The notes below the pieces were generated by a model. The model was given only the letters and a program-made list of their open reading frames with translations, had not been told where the DNA came from and did not search any database. The translations under genes and the position numbers were made by a program. Below, one piece after another: positions 45,394 to 53,527 of a stretch of 64,000 nucleotides of DNA. How positions within the stretch are numbered: position 1 is the stretch's first letter; each line of letters starts with the position of its first letter. This DNA is from Polyangium mundeleinium (GTDB taxonomy: Bacteria; Myxococcota_A; Polyangia; Polyangiales; Polyangiaceae), in assembly GCF_028369105.1 (NCBI RefSeq), contig NZ_JAQNDO010000001.1, forward strand, positions 12,618,501-12,682,500, in the 5' to 3' direction.

Positions 45394-45397
45394 CGCC
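45083..45397. repeat. 21-bp minisatellite, 15 units
   Basis: Fifteen units of exactly 21 bp occupy 315 bp with no indels. Units fall into two main classes: those with a TTGCGGAAC core and those with a TCGTGGGAC or TCGTGGAAC core, both starting CCGC and ending in a C-rich end. In order: A A B A A B A B B' B B A then three diverged units (starting 45335, 45356, 45377). The exact period argues against relaxed drift and for selection or recent expansion. It sits between the 44127 gene and the sigma-54 activator; direct TTGTCC repeats lie just left of it at 45040-45075. Confidence 0.95.
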
Positions 45398-46807
45398 TCA
45401 CCCGCCGGAAGTGCCCTTCCGCGATCGCGGGATCCCGTACGCATCCATCCACCGCGCGAGCTGCCTGTCGTGCACCCCGAGCAGACGCGCCGCATCCACC
45501 TGGCACCCTTGCGCCCGGAACAGCGCCGCCTCGATCCTCTCCCGCGGCGGGCGCTTCTTGTTGCGCCGCGCCTCATCCATCACCTCGGCGCCCTGTGGCT
45601 CCGATTCCGGCTCCTCCGTCTTGCTCGCCGCGCGCGCCCGCAGGGCGCTCAGGTGCCGCAGGTCGATCGGACCGTCGCCCATGAGCAGGGACGCGCTCCC
45701 GAGGGTGCGCTCGATCTCGCGCACATTGCCCGGCAGGTCGCCAAAGAAGAGCGCGCGCGCCGCCGGCTTCGTGATCGACGCGCGCTCGATGCCCCGCCGC
45801 CGGAGCAGGTGCGCGACCAGAAAACCGAGATCCTCACGGCGCTTTCGAAGCGGCGGGAGCATGGCGACGTACCCGGCGAGCCTCTCCCTTAGATCCGCAC
45901 GAAAGGCGCTCCTTTCGGAGAAGACGTCCACGTTCGTCGCGGCGATCCACCGCACGTCCACCGTTTGCCCCCGATCGGCCCCCACCGGCGTCACCTCGTT
46001 CTCTTGAATGGCGCGGAGCAGGCTCGCCTGCGCGCTCCCGGGCAGATTGCCGATCTCGTCGAGGAACACCGTGCCCCCCTCCGCGCTGCGAATGCGGCCC
46101 TTGCGCTCCTCGTGCGCGCCGCTGAACGCGCCGCGGCGGTGGCCGAAGAGCTCGCCCTCGACGAGGTGCTCGGGGATGGCACCACAATCGACGGCGACGA
46201 AGGGCCCCGCGCGGCCGCTCTTGTCATGCACGTACCGCGCGACGACCTCCTTGCCGGCGCCGGTCTCGGCGAGCACGAGGATCGGCTGATCGGAGCGCGA
46301 AAGGCGGGCGAGGTCGAGCACGAGGCTCATGAGCTCGGGGCAAAGGGTGCGCGTCGGGCCAAACGCGACCCCCGCGCGCTGGGTGATCATACGAACGGCC
46401 GTTGGCTCGTCGACCAGCCGATACACGAAGAGCGACTGTCCCATCTCCACGACGTCGCCGTCGGCGAGGGGGACGGGCCCCTGAATGCGCTCACCGCGGA
46501 CGAACGTGCCGAACTTGCTCCCGGCGTCCTCCAGGAAGCCCTTGCCGTCACGACGAACCACGCGGGCGTGCACGCGCGATACGAAACGGTCGGGCAGGAG
46601 AAAGGTTCTTCCCTCCATTGCGGGCGGCCGGACCTCGGAGGCTCGCCCGATTTCGAAGCCGGCGCCGTCGTGCGTGAGCGGAGGCAAAGCCACGGAGTCC
46701 GCCGCGCAGAGGTCCTCGTAACGGAGGACGAAGACGAGGACGCCGAGGGTCGTCGGATGCGTCGCGGCCTCGAACTCGTTGTCGGTGGTGGCCAGGGAGT
46801 GGGCCAT
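45398..46807 (-). CDS. FHA-domain sigma-54-dependent transcriptional activator
   Basis: This is 469 residues. An N-terminal FHA domain (~60-145: LLPDRFVSRVHARVVRRDG, EDAGSKFGTFVRGERI) would bind phosphothreonine, as in kinase-linked myxobacterial activators. The AAA+ core starts near residue 165 with AETGAGKEVVARYV near 180 (Walker A). GAFSGA near 226 replaces the usual GAFTGA sigma-54 contact loop. GGTVFLDEIGNLP is Walker B. The C-terminal Fis-type HTH is RIEAALFRAQGCQVDAARLL. ATGs at 46807 and 46816 are both possible. It is divergent from the beta-rich gene at 46938. Confidence 0.93.
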   Translation of the reverse strand: MAHSLATTDNEFEAATHPTTLGVLVFVLRYEDLCAADSVALPPLTHDGAGFEIGRASEVRPPAMEGRTFLLPDRFVSRVHARVVRRDGKGFLEDAGSKFGTFVRGERIQGPVPLADGDVVEMGQSLFVYRLVDEPTAVRMITQRAGVAFGPTRTLCPELMSLVLDLARLSRSDQPILVLAETGAGKEVVARYVHDKSGRAGPFVAVDCGAIPEHLVEGELFGHRRGAFSGAHEERKGRIRSAEGGTVFLDEIGNLPGSAQASLLRAIQENEVTPVGADRGQTVDVRWIAATNVDVFSERSAFRADLRERLAGYVAMLPPLRKRREDLGFLVAHLLRRRGIERASITKPAARALFFGDLPGNVREIERTLGSASLLMGDGPIDLRHLSALRARAASKTEEPESEPQGAEVMDEARRNKKRPPRERIEAALFRAQGCQVDAARLLGVHDRQLARWMDAYGIPRSRKGTSGG

Positions 46808-46937
46808 GGCGGGCATCCTAGGCGACGCTCGTTCAGCGGGACAAGCGATGCGACATGGACGCATGGAGCAGGGAGCGAGCGGTACCGAGGAAGGGTAGGC
46901 GTGGAGCGGACCAGCAGGATATAGATATAGACGAGAC

Positions 46938-47645
46938 ATGAGCTCCTCCTCCTCGCGGCGCCTTGGGGCAGTGCTGGTTCCAATCGCGACATTCAGCGTT
47001 GCTGGGTCCTCGTTGGCAAACGCGGAAGAACCGCCGTCCACGCCTCCACCGCAGGGCACATCGAGCACGGCCACGGACGTCCCGGCGGAGACCCGCCTGT
47101 TCACGAACTTCTTCATCGGAGCCGGCGCCGGAGCCTCGTACGGCGTGGGCCCTGGGTTGACCGGGATGACTGCGCTCTCGGCGGGCATCCGGCGCTCGCC
47201 GTTCGTGATCCTGTTCGAGACCCAGGTCCTATGGGGTGGATGGCGGAAGCCCGCGGAGGTCACGCAGGTCGATTGGAACGGCATGATCGTGCCGATCGCG
47301 CTCTGCTACGAGAGCCGCGGCTTCATGGGCTGCGGCGTATACGCATCCGCGAAGCTCGAAGCGCAGGGGTACCGAGACGATCGGGAGGGCACGAGCACGA
47401 TGGCCTACCCGGCGGACGGCCAGACCTGGTTCTCGAACGCGGGGTTCCGCGCTGGCTACGAGCTACGGTTGACCACGGGCATCTACATGCGCGTGTATCT
47501 CGACGTGCTGAAGACGCTCTCGATACCGAGCTTGCGGGGCGGCGGCGCGCCCATCTGGGACGTGAGCCCGCTCATCGGGAGCGTGGGCCTCTACCTGTTC
47601 TACACGCTCGGCCACGACCACGGACGCAAGCCGCTCTTCAATTGA
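46938..47645 (+). CDS. Outer-membrane-like beta-barrel protein
   Basis: This is 235 residues. The signal peptide runs to about residue 28 (SLANA). The mature part alternates short beta strands with aromatic ends (FFIGAGAGASYGVGPG, FVILFETQVLWGGW, LYLFYTLGHDHG), typical of an 8-12-strand outer-membrane barrel. The C-terminal residue is Asn, not the usual aromatic. A weak ribosome site precedes the ATG, but a TATAGAT at 46920-46926 in an AT-rich stretch 12 bp upstream could be a promoter -10, which would give an almost leaderless mRNA. It is divergent from the sigma-54 activator, so it is a plausible target of it. Confidence 0.8.
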   Translation: MSSSSSRRLGAVLVPIATFSVAGSSLANAEEPPSTPPPQGTSSTATDVPAETRLFTNFFIGAGAGASYGVGPGLTGMTALSAGIRRSPFVILFETQVLWGGWRKPAEVTQVDWNGMIVPIALCYESRGFMGCGVYASAKLEAQGYRDDREGTSTMAYPADGQTWFSNAGFRAGYELRLTTGIYMRVYLDVLKTLSIPSLRGGGAPIWDVSPLIGSVGLYLFYTLGHDHGRKPLFN

Positions 47646-47661
47646 GCGGGAGGCGCGCGGC

Positions 47662-48837
47662 TCAGCTCGTGACCAGGGCGCAGCAAACCGTCGCGGGTTT
47701 GTCAAGGGACAAGGTGCCCTCGACTTCGCCGCCGCTCGGAGCGCAGGTGCCCTTTGTGTAGGAGAGGATCTCCGCCGACTTTCCGGCAAGCGCGACGCCC
47801 GGCATGTAGTCGTTGCAGGGGGGGATCATGCCCGCGTAAACGTCGTTCGCCGCGTTCTCTGCCGTGCACGCGGCGCCGGCAAACGTGTGCCACTTGACTT
47901 GACAAACCCCGCCTGTCGGCGGATCGCACGTGCAGGCAGAGCACGTCCGGTCGTCGTCGATGACACCATAAAGAAGGTGCCGATCCTCCCAGCCCTCGGG
48001 GCAGAGGTGCTCGCCTTCGCGAAAGATGCAGGAGGCGTAGCCGTCGGCGGCCGGTCCGCACACCTTCCCGCTCTGATTCACGCAGGTCGGCCAGGGCTTG
48101 TCACTCTTGCAGACGCGGCCGAGGGGTGTTTCCGGCCCGCCGGGCCAATACTTCGGGGGCGGCTGCTCGGAATCTCCACTCACGTGTGGCGTGCACGGCT
48201 GCTCCTCGATCACGGGGGCTTCGAGCGTCATCGAACGGACGCAGGGAGAACCACCACAAAGCATGTCGAGGGGGAAAGATTTGTCCTGGTTGCAGGAGCC
48301 ATCCCAGTTTGTCGGCGGATTGAAGTTTGTCTTGACACCGCCCGCAGGATCGGAACAGGGCGCGGAGCTGATCGTCCACGTCGCCGGGAGCTTGCACGTG
48401 CCGTCGGGCGCGTCGCACGAGCAGGCGCCGCACGTGGGCGATGGCGGGGCCGGCGTGCCCTCGAACGCGAGGATCGGCGTGTCTTCGGGGCAAATCGGCG
48501 GATCGCTCCAGTCCGAGAAGAAGGCGACGGACATCCAGTCGTCGGGTGGCTCCGAGACACATGCGCCGTCGTTGCAGAGGGACGACATGCCGCCCTCGCC
48601 CCCCGTCCCGCCATCCGGTGCAGGTGCGTTCGGGCAACCCGCAGGGATGGGCTTGGGGCCGTTGGGACAATCTTCCGGCAAAGGACAGGGGCAGCAGGCG
48701 GGATCGAGAACCTGCTTCCCGTCGTGCATGCAGTCGCTGCCGATGAAGATGTCGCTGCTCTCGCAGCCCGCGATCACGGCCGTCAGAAAGAACGTGGTTG
48801 ATACGAGGTAAAAAATAATTTTGCCAGGACGAACCAT
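47662..48837 (-). CDS. Cys-rich lipoprotein
   Basis: This is 391 residues. The signal peptide (MVRPGKIIFYLVSTTFF) ends in VIAGCESS (lipobox). The mature protein has many spaced Cys pairs (PACCPCPLPEDCPNG, CGACSCDAPDGTC, CSACTCDPPTGGVC), suggesting disulfide-stabilised repeats without a known family. It is probably a surface protein. The start at 48837 is chosen for the signal peptide; the ribosome site is weak. Together with the 49150, 50286, 51624 and 52396 genes it forms a lipoprotein-rich block. Confidence 0.84.
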   Translation of the reverse strand: MVRPGKIIFYLVSTTFFLTAVIAGCESSDIFIGSDCMHDGKQVLDPACCPCPLPEDCPNGPKPIPAGCPNAPAPDGGTGGEGGMSSLCNDGACVSEPPDDWMSVAFFSDWSDPPICPEDTPILAFEGTPAPPSPTCGACSCDAPDGTCKLPATWTISSAPCSDPAGGVKTNFNPPTNWDGSCNQDKSFPLDMLCGGSPCVRSMTLEAPVIEEQPCTPHVSGDSEQPPPKYWPGGPETPLGRVCKSDKPWPTCVNQSGKVCGPAADGYASCIFREGEHLCPEGWEDRHLLYGVIDDDRTCSACTCDPPTGGVCQVKWHTFAGAACTAENAANDVYAGMIPPCNDYMPGVALAGKSAEILSYTKGTCAPSGGEVEGTLSLDKPATVCCALVTS

Positions 48838-49149
48838 GCCTTCGACCCTACACGTCGACGCCATGGTGCGCAAGGCCGGCGACAAACCTTGTCGTCAGCG
48901 TGTCGCACGAGCACGGGGCGGGGCATCGGTATCGATGGCGGTGCGACACTCTGGAGTTGGGACGAAATCAGCGAGGTGCTCGTCTAGGACGCTGAGGCGC
49001 TGAAGCCGACGGCTCCCGGCGGCCGGGCCCTGGCACAGCGTGCCCCCACGGCGCGGTGCGGGTGTGCGGGTGCACGTTGTGCAAAAGATAGCGGGGAGGG
49101 CGCCAAGTCGGCAGGGGGGCGCCAGGTCGCGTTCAGCGTTCGTCTTGCC
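48838..49149. other. 312-bp intergenic region
   Basis: No protein gene is supported. It contains a TGGCAC-N5-GCCC element at 49031-49045 whose spacing does not fit the sigma-54 consensus, and the inverted repeat GGCAC-agc-GTGCC. It serves as the upstream region of the minus-strand lipoprotein gene that starts at 48837. Confidence 0.45.
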
Positions 49150-50124
49150 TCATTTGCAGCTCGCGGTGACGCCTGCGCTCGTCACACGCGCGGTCCAGTA
49201 CACGTGCTCGGCACCCACCGCCACGCCGAACGCACTTATCTGCGAGCCACGCGCGACATCCGCCACGTCGCCGCCTTCCTTGGGGACACGAATGACACCC
49301 CGTTCGTCGAGCGAGCCGTCATCCTTGCCGCGCAGCGTGACGTAGACGTCCTCGCCGTCCAGCGTGAGGCTGACGGGATCGGCGAGGTCCTTGGCCAGCA
49401 CGACGGACGTGCCCCCCTCCTTCGGGGCCTTCATCAGCGTACCGGCCGAGGGCTCGACCCAGTAGACGTTCGTCCCGTCCACCGCGAGCTCCTGGGCAAA
49501 ATAGTGGTATGCAACCGCGGTCGGAGGCACGATCTCCTCGATCGCGCCTCCTGCCTTGGGCACGCGCACGATGTGGCCCGAAGGATCGTCCACGTTGCCG
49601 AGGGTGCGCACGTAGACGTGCATATCGTCGACCGCGATGGAACCCACGCTCGAGATCGGCGCGAGGGATTCGATCTTGGAGATGTCCTTGGGTGTCCGGA
49701 AGAGGCCCGCCGTCGACATGAAATAGACGCTGTCCTCATCCACCGCGACCGCGCCGATCGAATCCTGCGCGAGGACCACCGCTCCGCCCCCGTCCTTGTT
49801 CATCCGTACGAGCTTTTCGGCATAGTCCACGACGTACAGCGCCTCGTCGTCCATCGCCAGCGTGTACGCCTCCGTGAACCCCTGCGCGAGGCGCCTCGGC
49901 GAGGCGCCGCCCGGATCCGCGCGCCATACCGAGTCCGCGCGGGTCCAGTAGACGCCGCTCGCATCCGCGACGATGCCGTTCGTCCCGCTCTCGTCCACGC
50001 CCTCGTTGAACGTGACCAGGGGGCACCCGCCAGGCCCGTAGCTCGGATTCGAGGGATCGTTCGTCGCCGCGTCGCTGCACCCAGCGATCAGCAGAGACAC
50101 CAGCATCCACGAAATGATACGCAT
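49150..50124 (-). CDS. Lipoprotein with beta-propeller-like repeats
   Basis: This is 324 residues from the ATG at 50124, directly preceded by AGGAGGATCC. The signal peptide ends in LIAGCSD. The body has at least six ~45-residue repeats of the form GxxVYWxxxxxxxLxRxxKDGG...VxLA (for example ASGVYWTRADSVWRA, YVRTLGNVDDPSGHI, VYWVEPSAGTLMKAP). This is a typical six- or seven-bladed propeller lipoprotein of myxobacteria, probably surface-exposed and binding an unknown ligand. Confidence 0.86.
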   Translation of the reverse strand: MRIISWMLVSLLIAGCSDAATNDPSNPSYGPGGCPLVTFNEGVDESGTNGIVADASGVYWTRADSVWRADPGGASPRRLAQGFTEAYTLAMDDEALYVVDYAEKLVRMNKDGGGAVVLAQDSIGAVAVDEDSVYFMSTAGLFRTPKDISKIESLAPISSVGSIAVDDMHVYVRTLGNVDDPSGHIVRVPKAGGAIEEIVPPTAVAYHYFAQELAVDGTNVYWVEPSAGTLMKAPKEGGTSVVLAKDLADPVSLTLDGEDVYVTLRGKDDGSLDERGVIRVPKEGGDVADVARGSQISAFGVAVGAEHVYWTARVTSAGVTASCK

Positions 50125-50285
50125 TGGATCCTCCTGGAAGAAAGCCGGCGGGCGCGGAGCACGCAACGTGCCAACCATCCGTTCCAAGGAAAAAAGTGGA
50201 AGGCCTCATGAGGAAGGATCCAACTGTGAATGGGAGTTCACGACCCGGACGAAAGCGTCCTTCTCGGGCCGCTGGAGCGGGGTTC

Positions 50286-51575
50286 ATGGGACGACCCCTT
50301 CCGCTGCAAGGAGGGTCGTGGGCGCGCTCCGTCGCCGGCGTCTTCGCACTCCTGCTGCTCGGCTGCGGTGCCGCTGAAACACCGCCCAACCTCGACGCCG
50401 CCTGCCACGACCTCGTCGTCCCAGCCTGCGGTTCCGTCGAAATACCGGCCGACGTCGTCTCTGCCTGTCATGACCTCTTCCTCCGGCGCGTCGCATTCGC
50501 CGAGCGCTGCACCGGCCCCAGCGTGCTGCCCTCCGCCGCCGACGAGCAGGCCTATGTCGACACGTGCGCCGGCATTGCCACGGCGCCGGGCGTCACCCTC
50601 ACGCCCCTGGACATCAAGGCCTGCGCCGACCAGATGGATGCCTCGCCCTGCCTGGGCGGAGGCGTGTTCCCCTCGTGCGTCGGTTATGGCGGCGACCTGC
50701 TCTATCCCGGACACGACAAGAAGGGCACCTTCACGCTGGGCGATGTGTGCTTTGCCAACGTGCAATGCCAGAGCGGCCATTGCGACCACAGCGTCCTCGA
50801 GACCTGCGGCGTCTGCAAACGCGCCCGCGCAGACGGCGAGAGCTGCACGGAGGCGACGGACCTCTGCGTCGAGGGGAGCTGCCGGGAAGGGACATGCCAG
50901 CCCCCCGGCAAGAAGCTGGGGGAGGAATGCATCTCGCACGGAATCGAGTGCCAGTTGACGCTGTACTGCAAGCACACCGATTCTGGCCCATCATGGGGCA
51001 CATGCGTCCCCCGCGGCCAGGCCGGCGCGTCGTGCGATGCGAACAACTATTGCGCGGACGGGCTCTCCTGCAGGGGAGGGGTCTGTGAGACGCTCGCGGC
51101 CAACGGCGCGGGCTGCTCGGACGACGCCATGTGCGCCTCTACCTGGTGCAAGGGGGGCACCTGCGCGACGAGGCCCACCGGGCTCACCGAGGGCGAAAGC
51201 TGCTCGGTGGGCTTTTGCCGCGCGGACCTCCTTTGCGACGAGAGCGCGGTATGCACGGCGCCCACGTACCTACCGGACGGCGCCGCCTGCACGAGCGCGA
51301 GCTTCCCCAAGGTCCAATGCGAGCCGGGGCTCTACTGCCACGAGGAATGCTCGCCCGGCAGCGATTGCCAGGGCGCGTGTCGACCCTATCCCCAGCCCGG
51401 CGAGCCTTGCACGTCCCTCTCCTGCGCCGCGGGCGCCTACTGCACGGTGTCCGACCCCACCGACCTGACGAAGAGCCTCTGTGTGAAATGGGGAAGCCCG
51501 GGCGAGGCTTGCCCGTGTGCGCACGGGCTCGCCTGCGTCTCCGGCGTGTGTGTCGCCTATGGCGTGTGCCAGTGA
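50286..51575 (+). CDS. Cys-rich lipoprotein
   Basis: This is 429 residues from the ATG at 50286 with GGAGCGGGG upstream. The frame is open to 50208 but those 26 codons lack G/C-ending bias and would lengthen the n-region abnormally. The lipobox is LLLLGCG. It has four-helix Cys spacing early (CHDLVVPAC, CHDLFLRR), then repeated EGF/TIL-like modules (CVEGSCREGTC, CRGGVCETLA, CKGGTCATR). It is probably a disulfide-rich surface protein. It is divergent from the propeller lipoprotein gene at 50124. Confidence 0.84.
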   Translation: MGRPLPLQGGSWARSVAGVFALLLLGCGAAETPPNLDAACHDLVVPACGSVEIPADVVSACHDLFLRRVAFAERCTGPSVLPSAADEQAYVDTCAGIATAPGVTLTPLDIKACADQMDASPCLGGGVFPSCVGYGGDLLYPGHDKKGTFTLGDVCFANVQCQSGHCDHSVLETCGVCKRARADGESCTEATDLCVEGSCREGTCQPPGKKLGEECISHGIECQLTLYCKHTDSGPSWGTCVPRGQAGASCDANNYCADGLSCRGGVCETLAANGAGCSDDAMCASTWCKGGTCATRPTGLTEGESCSVGFCRADLLCDESAVCTAPTYLPDGAACTSASFPKVQCEPGLYCHEECSPGSDCQGACRPYPQPGEPCTSLSCAAGAYCTVSDPTDLTKSLCVKWGSPGEACPCAHGLACVSGVCVAYGVCQ

Positions 51576-51623
51576 CCGCGCGATGAGGGGACGGGGGGTC
51601 GATCGTTGCGGGCAGAGGGGTAT

Positions 51624-52385
51624 ATGACGAGAATGAACGTGCTGCTCCGCTCACGCGCACTGGTCGCCAGCACGGGTTTGCTGTTGGGGTCCTGCCACGC
51701 GCCCGATCGGCGCGCCGATGCGTCCACCACCGATTCCGCGGCGACCCAGGCCGATTCCGCGCCTCCCACCCCCGGCGCTGGGGTCGCCGCGGGAGCGCCG
51801 CCCAAGGTCGAGCGCGCCTGCACGCGGGACGACGACTGCGCCGTGGCGCGGGTGGAGGTCGCGGGCGCGTACATGTGCTGCGCGGGTTGCGGGACGACGC
51901 CTGGCACGCGCCGCTGGCACGCGGATCTGCAGCGAACCTGCGCGGCCCACCCACCTTCGGCGTGCCCGCCGCTCGCGTGCCCGGAGGGGCCCACGCGCGC
52001 CGTCTGCCGCGACGGCCTCTGCGAGGCGACGGCGACGGGCCCTGACGGACAGCCCATGCGCGTACCGGTCGAGCAGCGATGCCTCCCCGCGATGGTCTGC
52101 GACGCGTGGGCCGGCTGCGCCCTCATGACCGGAAATGCGCAGGACGGGTGGTTCGTCGCCGAGGGCGAGGGCGAGCAGGTCCCGCGCGGCGAGCTGGCCA
52201 CGGTGAAGAACGTGTGCACCGTGGGTGATCGCTGCGAGGCGGCGCGGGTCCTGCCGTCCGGCGTGCTCTGCCCGCCCTGGAGCACGCCGCCGCGCATCGA
52301 AGCGCCGCCCTACACATGCGCCCTGGAAGGCGGGAAATGCCGCTCCCGCTCCGCGCCCCCTCCCCCCGGCACCCACGCCCCATGA
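51624..52385 (+). CDS. Lipoprotein of unknown function
   Basis: This is 253 residues starting MTRMNVLLRS with AGAGGGG about 3 nt upstream; ATGs at 51606 and 51633 also exist. The lipobox is LLLGSCH, followed by an Asp/Ala/Ser linker. It has Cys pairs (RACTRDDDC, MCCAGCGTT, CPPLACPEG, GLCEAT) and Cys near the C-terminus, similar in style to the Cys-rich genes around it. No family is recognised. It converges with the gene at 52396. Confidence 0.8.
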   Translation: MTRMNVLLRSRALVASTGLLLGSCHAPDRRADASTTDSAATQADSAPPTPGAGVAAGAPPKVERACTRDDDCAVARVEVAGAYMCCAGCGTTPGTRRWHADLQRTCAAHPPSACPPLACPEGPTRAVCRDGLCEATATGPDGQPMRVPVEQRCLPAMVCDAWAGCALMTGNAQDGWFVAEGEGEQVPRGELATVKNVCTVGDRCEAARVLPSGVLCPPWSTPPRIEAPPYTCALEGGKCRSRSAPPPPGTHAP

Positions 52386-52395
52386 GGGAGGCGGG

Positions 52396-53460
52396 TCACC
52401 ACCCAAGGAACTGCGACCCATACCGTGCCCCGCGCGGCGAGCACTCCAGGGCGGCCATCTCCTCGGCCTGCGGCGCGGCGAGCTTCGTGAACGACCCGCC
52501 TGCGTCGCTGGAGATCACCCAATCGCCCCCCTCGAGCCGCGCCACGACGTGGGGTCCAGCCACGCAGGCATCTTCCGCTGCGGAGGGGAACGGCGACACC
52601 CTCCTCTGCTTCGCATCGGCGAGCTCAATCACTCCAATGCCCACCGGCCCGCTGTCTTGCTGCATCAGGAACGTGAGCACCCCGTTTTCGATCGAAGCGC
52701 TGGACGGCGGCGAGGCCGATTCCGATGCCCCTCTCCAGACGGAATGGACGGTAGCCCCCCCATCCGTCGACGCCGCGACCCACAACTCGCCGGGCTTGCC
52801 GCGGCCAAGGAGCGCAATCGTGCTGCCGTCGGCCGACGCCGCGAGGGTCGGCTGCACGTCCGCCGGCCAGCCGAGGGTCTCCTTGGCGCTGCTCCGGGAG
52901 AACTTGCCATCCCTTCCGCGCGCGACAACGAGCAGACGCGCCTTTTGACCCTCGAACGTCCCGGAGACGTACATCTTGTCGCCGGCCATTGCGTACGAGC
53001 CCAGCGCGATCGCCCCGTCGAGGGCGCCGACGCGTGTCCAGGTCTTTCCGAGATCGGCGCTGTGCCAGAAATGGACCCGCGCAGGCTCCTCGGGGCCCAT
53101 GCAATGCACCCATAACGACGTCCCGCTCGCGTCGATCTCCGCCGGCCCGCCTGCGCAGGTCCAGGGCGCCTTGCTCTTCGACAACGCGCCCTTGTTCCCC
53201 GAGAGCAGGACAAACGGCTCGGCCTCGGAAGCGTACGACAGCGCCACCACGAACGATCCATCCGCGAGCGCCACGAAATCCACGGCGCCCTGCGGCGGGG
53301 CCTGCCCCGCGAAGGGCGAATCCTTCACCCATGCAGAGGACGTGCTCGTCGCCTTCGCGTCCTCCGTCGTCGCGGACGCAGGCGGAGCAACCACGGCGGG
53401 CGCGCCGCCGCAGCCCGCGATCCACAAGAGCATCGATAGGGAAATGATTCGAGCTGACAT
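52396..53460 (-). CDS. Lipoprotein with sialidase/BNR-like propeller repeats
   Basis: This is 354 residues. The lipobox is IAGCGG, then an Ala/Thr linker. Repeats of the type STDGGATVHSVWRG and WHSADLGKTWTRVG resemble BNR/sialidase-like propeller blades (SxDxGxTW), so it is probably a secreted or surface binding protein with a photosystem-assembly or sialidase-like fold. A sialidase active site is not evident. It converges on the gene at 51624 and lies 67 bp downstream of the large kinase gene. Confidence 0.82.
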   Translation of the reverse strand: MSARIISLSMLLWIAGCGGAPAVVAPPASATTEDAKATSTSSAWVKDSPFAGQAPPQGAVDFVALADGSFVVALSYASEAEPFVLLSGNKGALSKSKAPWTCAGGPAEIDASGTSLWVHCMGPEEPARVHFWHSADLGKTWTRVGALDGAIALGSYAMAGDKMYVSGTFEGQKARLLVVARGRDGKFSRSSAKETLGWPADVQPTLAASADGSTIALLGRGKPGELWVAASTDGGATVHSVWRGASESASPPSSASIENGVLTFLMQQDSGPVGIGVIELADAKQRRVSPFPSAAEDACVAGPHVVARLEGGDWVISSDAGGSFTKLAAPQAEEMAALECSPRGARYGSQFLGW

Positions 53461-53527
53461 GAGGGGCGCGTTGTCCCGCTTCGGGTGCGGGGTGTCAAGC
53501 CGGAGGCAGCAGTCGCCGGGCTGCCTA

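Noticed and set aside
45083-45397. CRISPR array
   Set aside because: Units are contiguous 21-bp repeats with no spacers, and no cas genes are present.
49031-49046. Possible sigma-54 (-24/-12) promoter TGGCAC-N-TGCC
   Set aside because: The distance between the GG and GC elements is 10 bp rather than 12, so it does not fit the sigma-54 consensus; it is a simple palindrome in GC-rich sequence.
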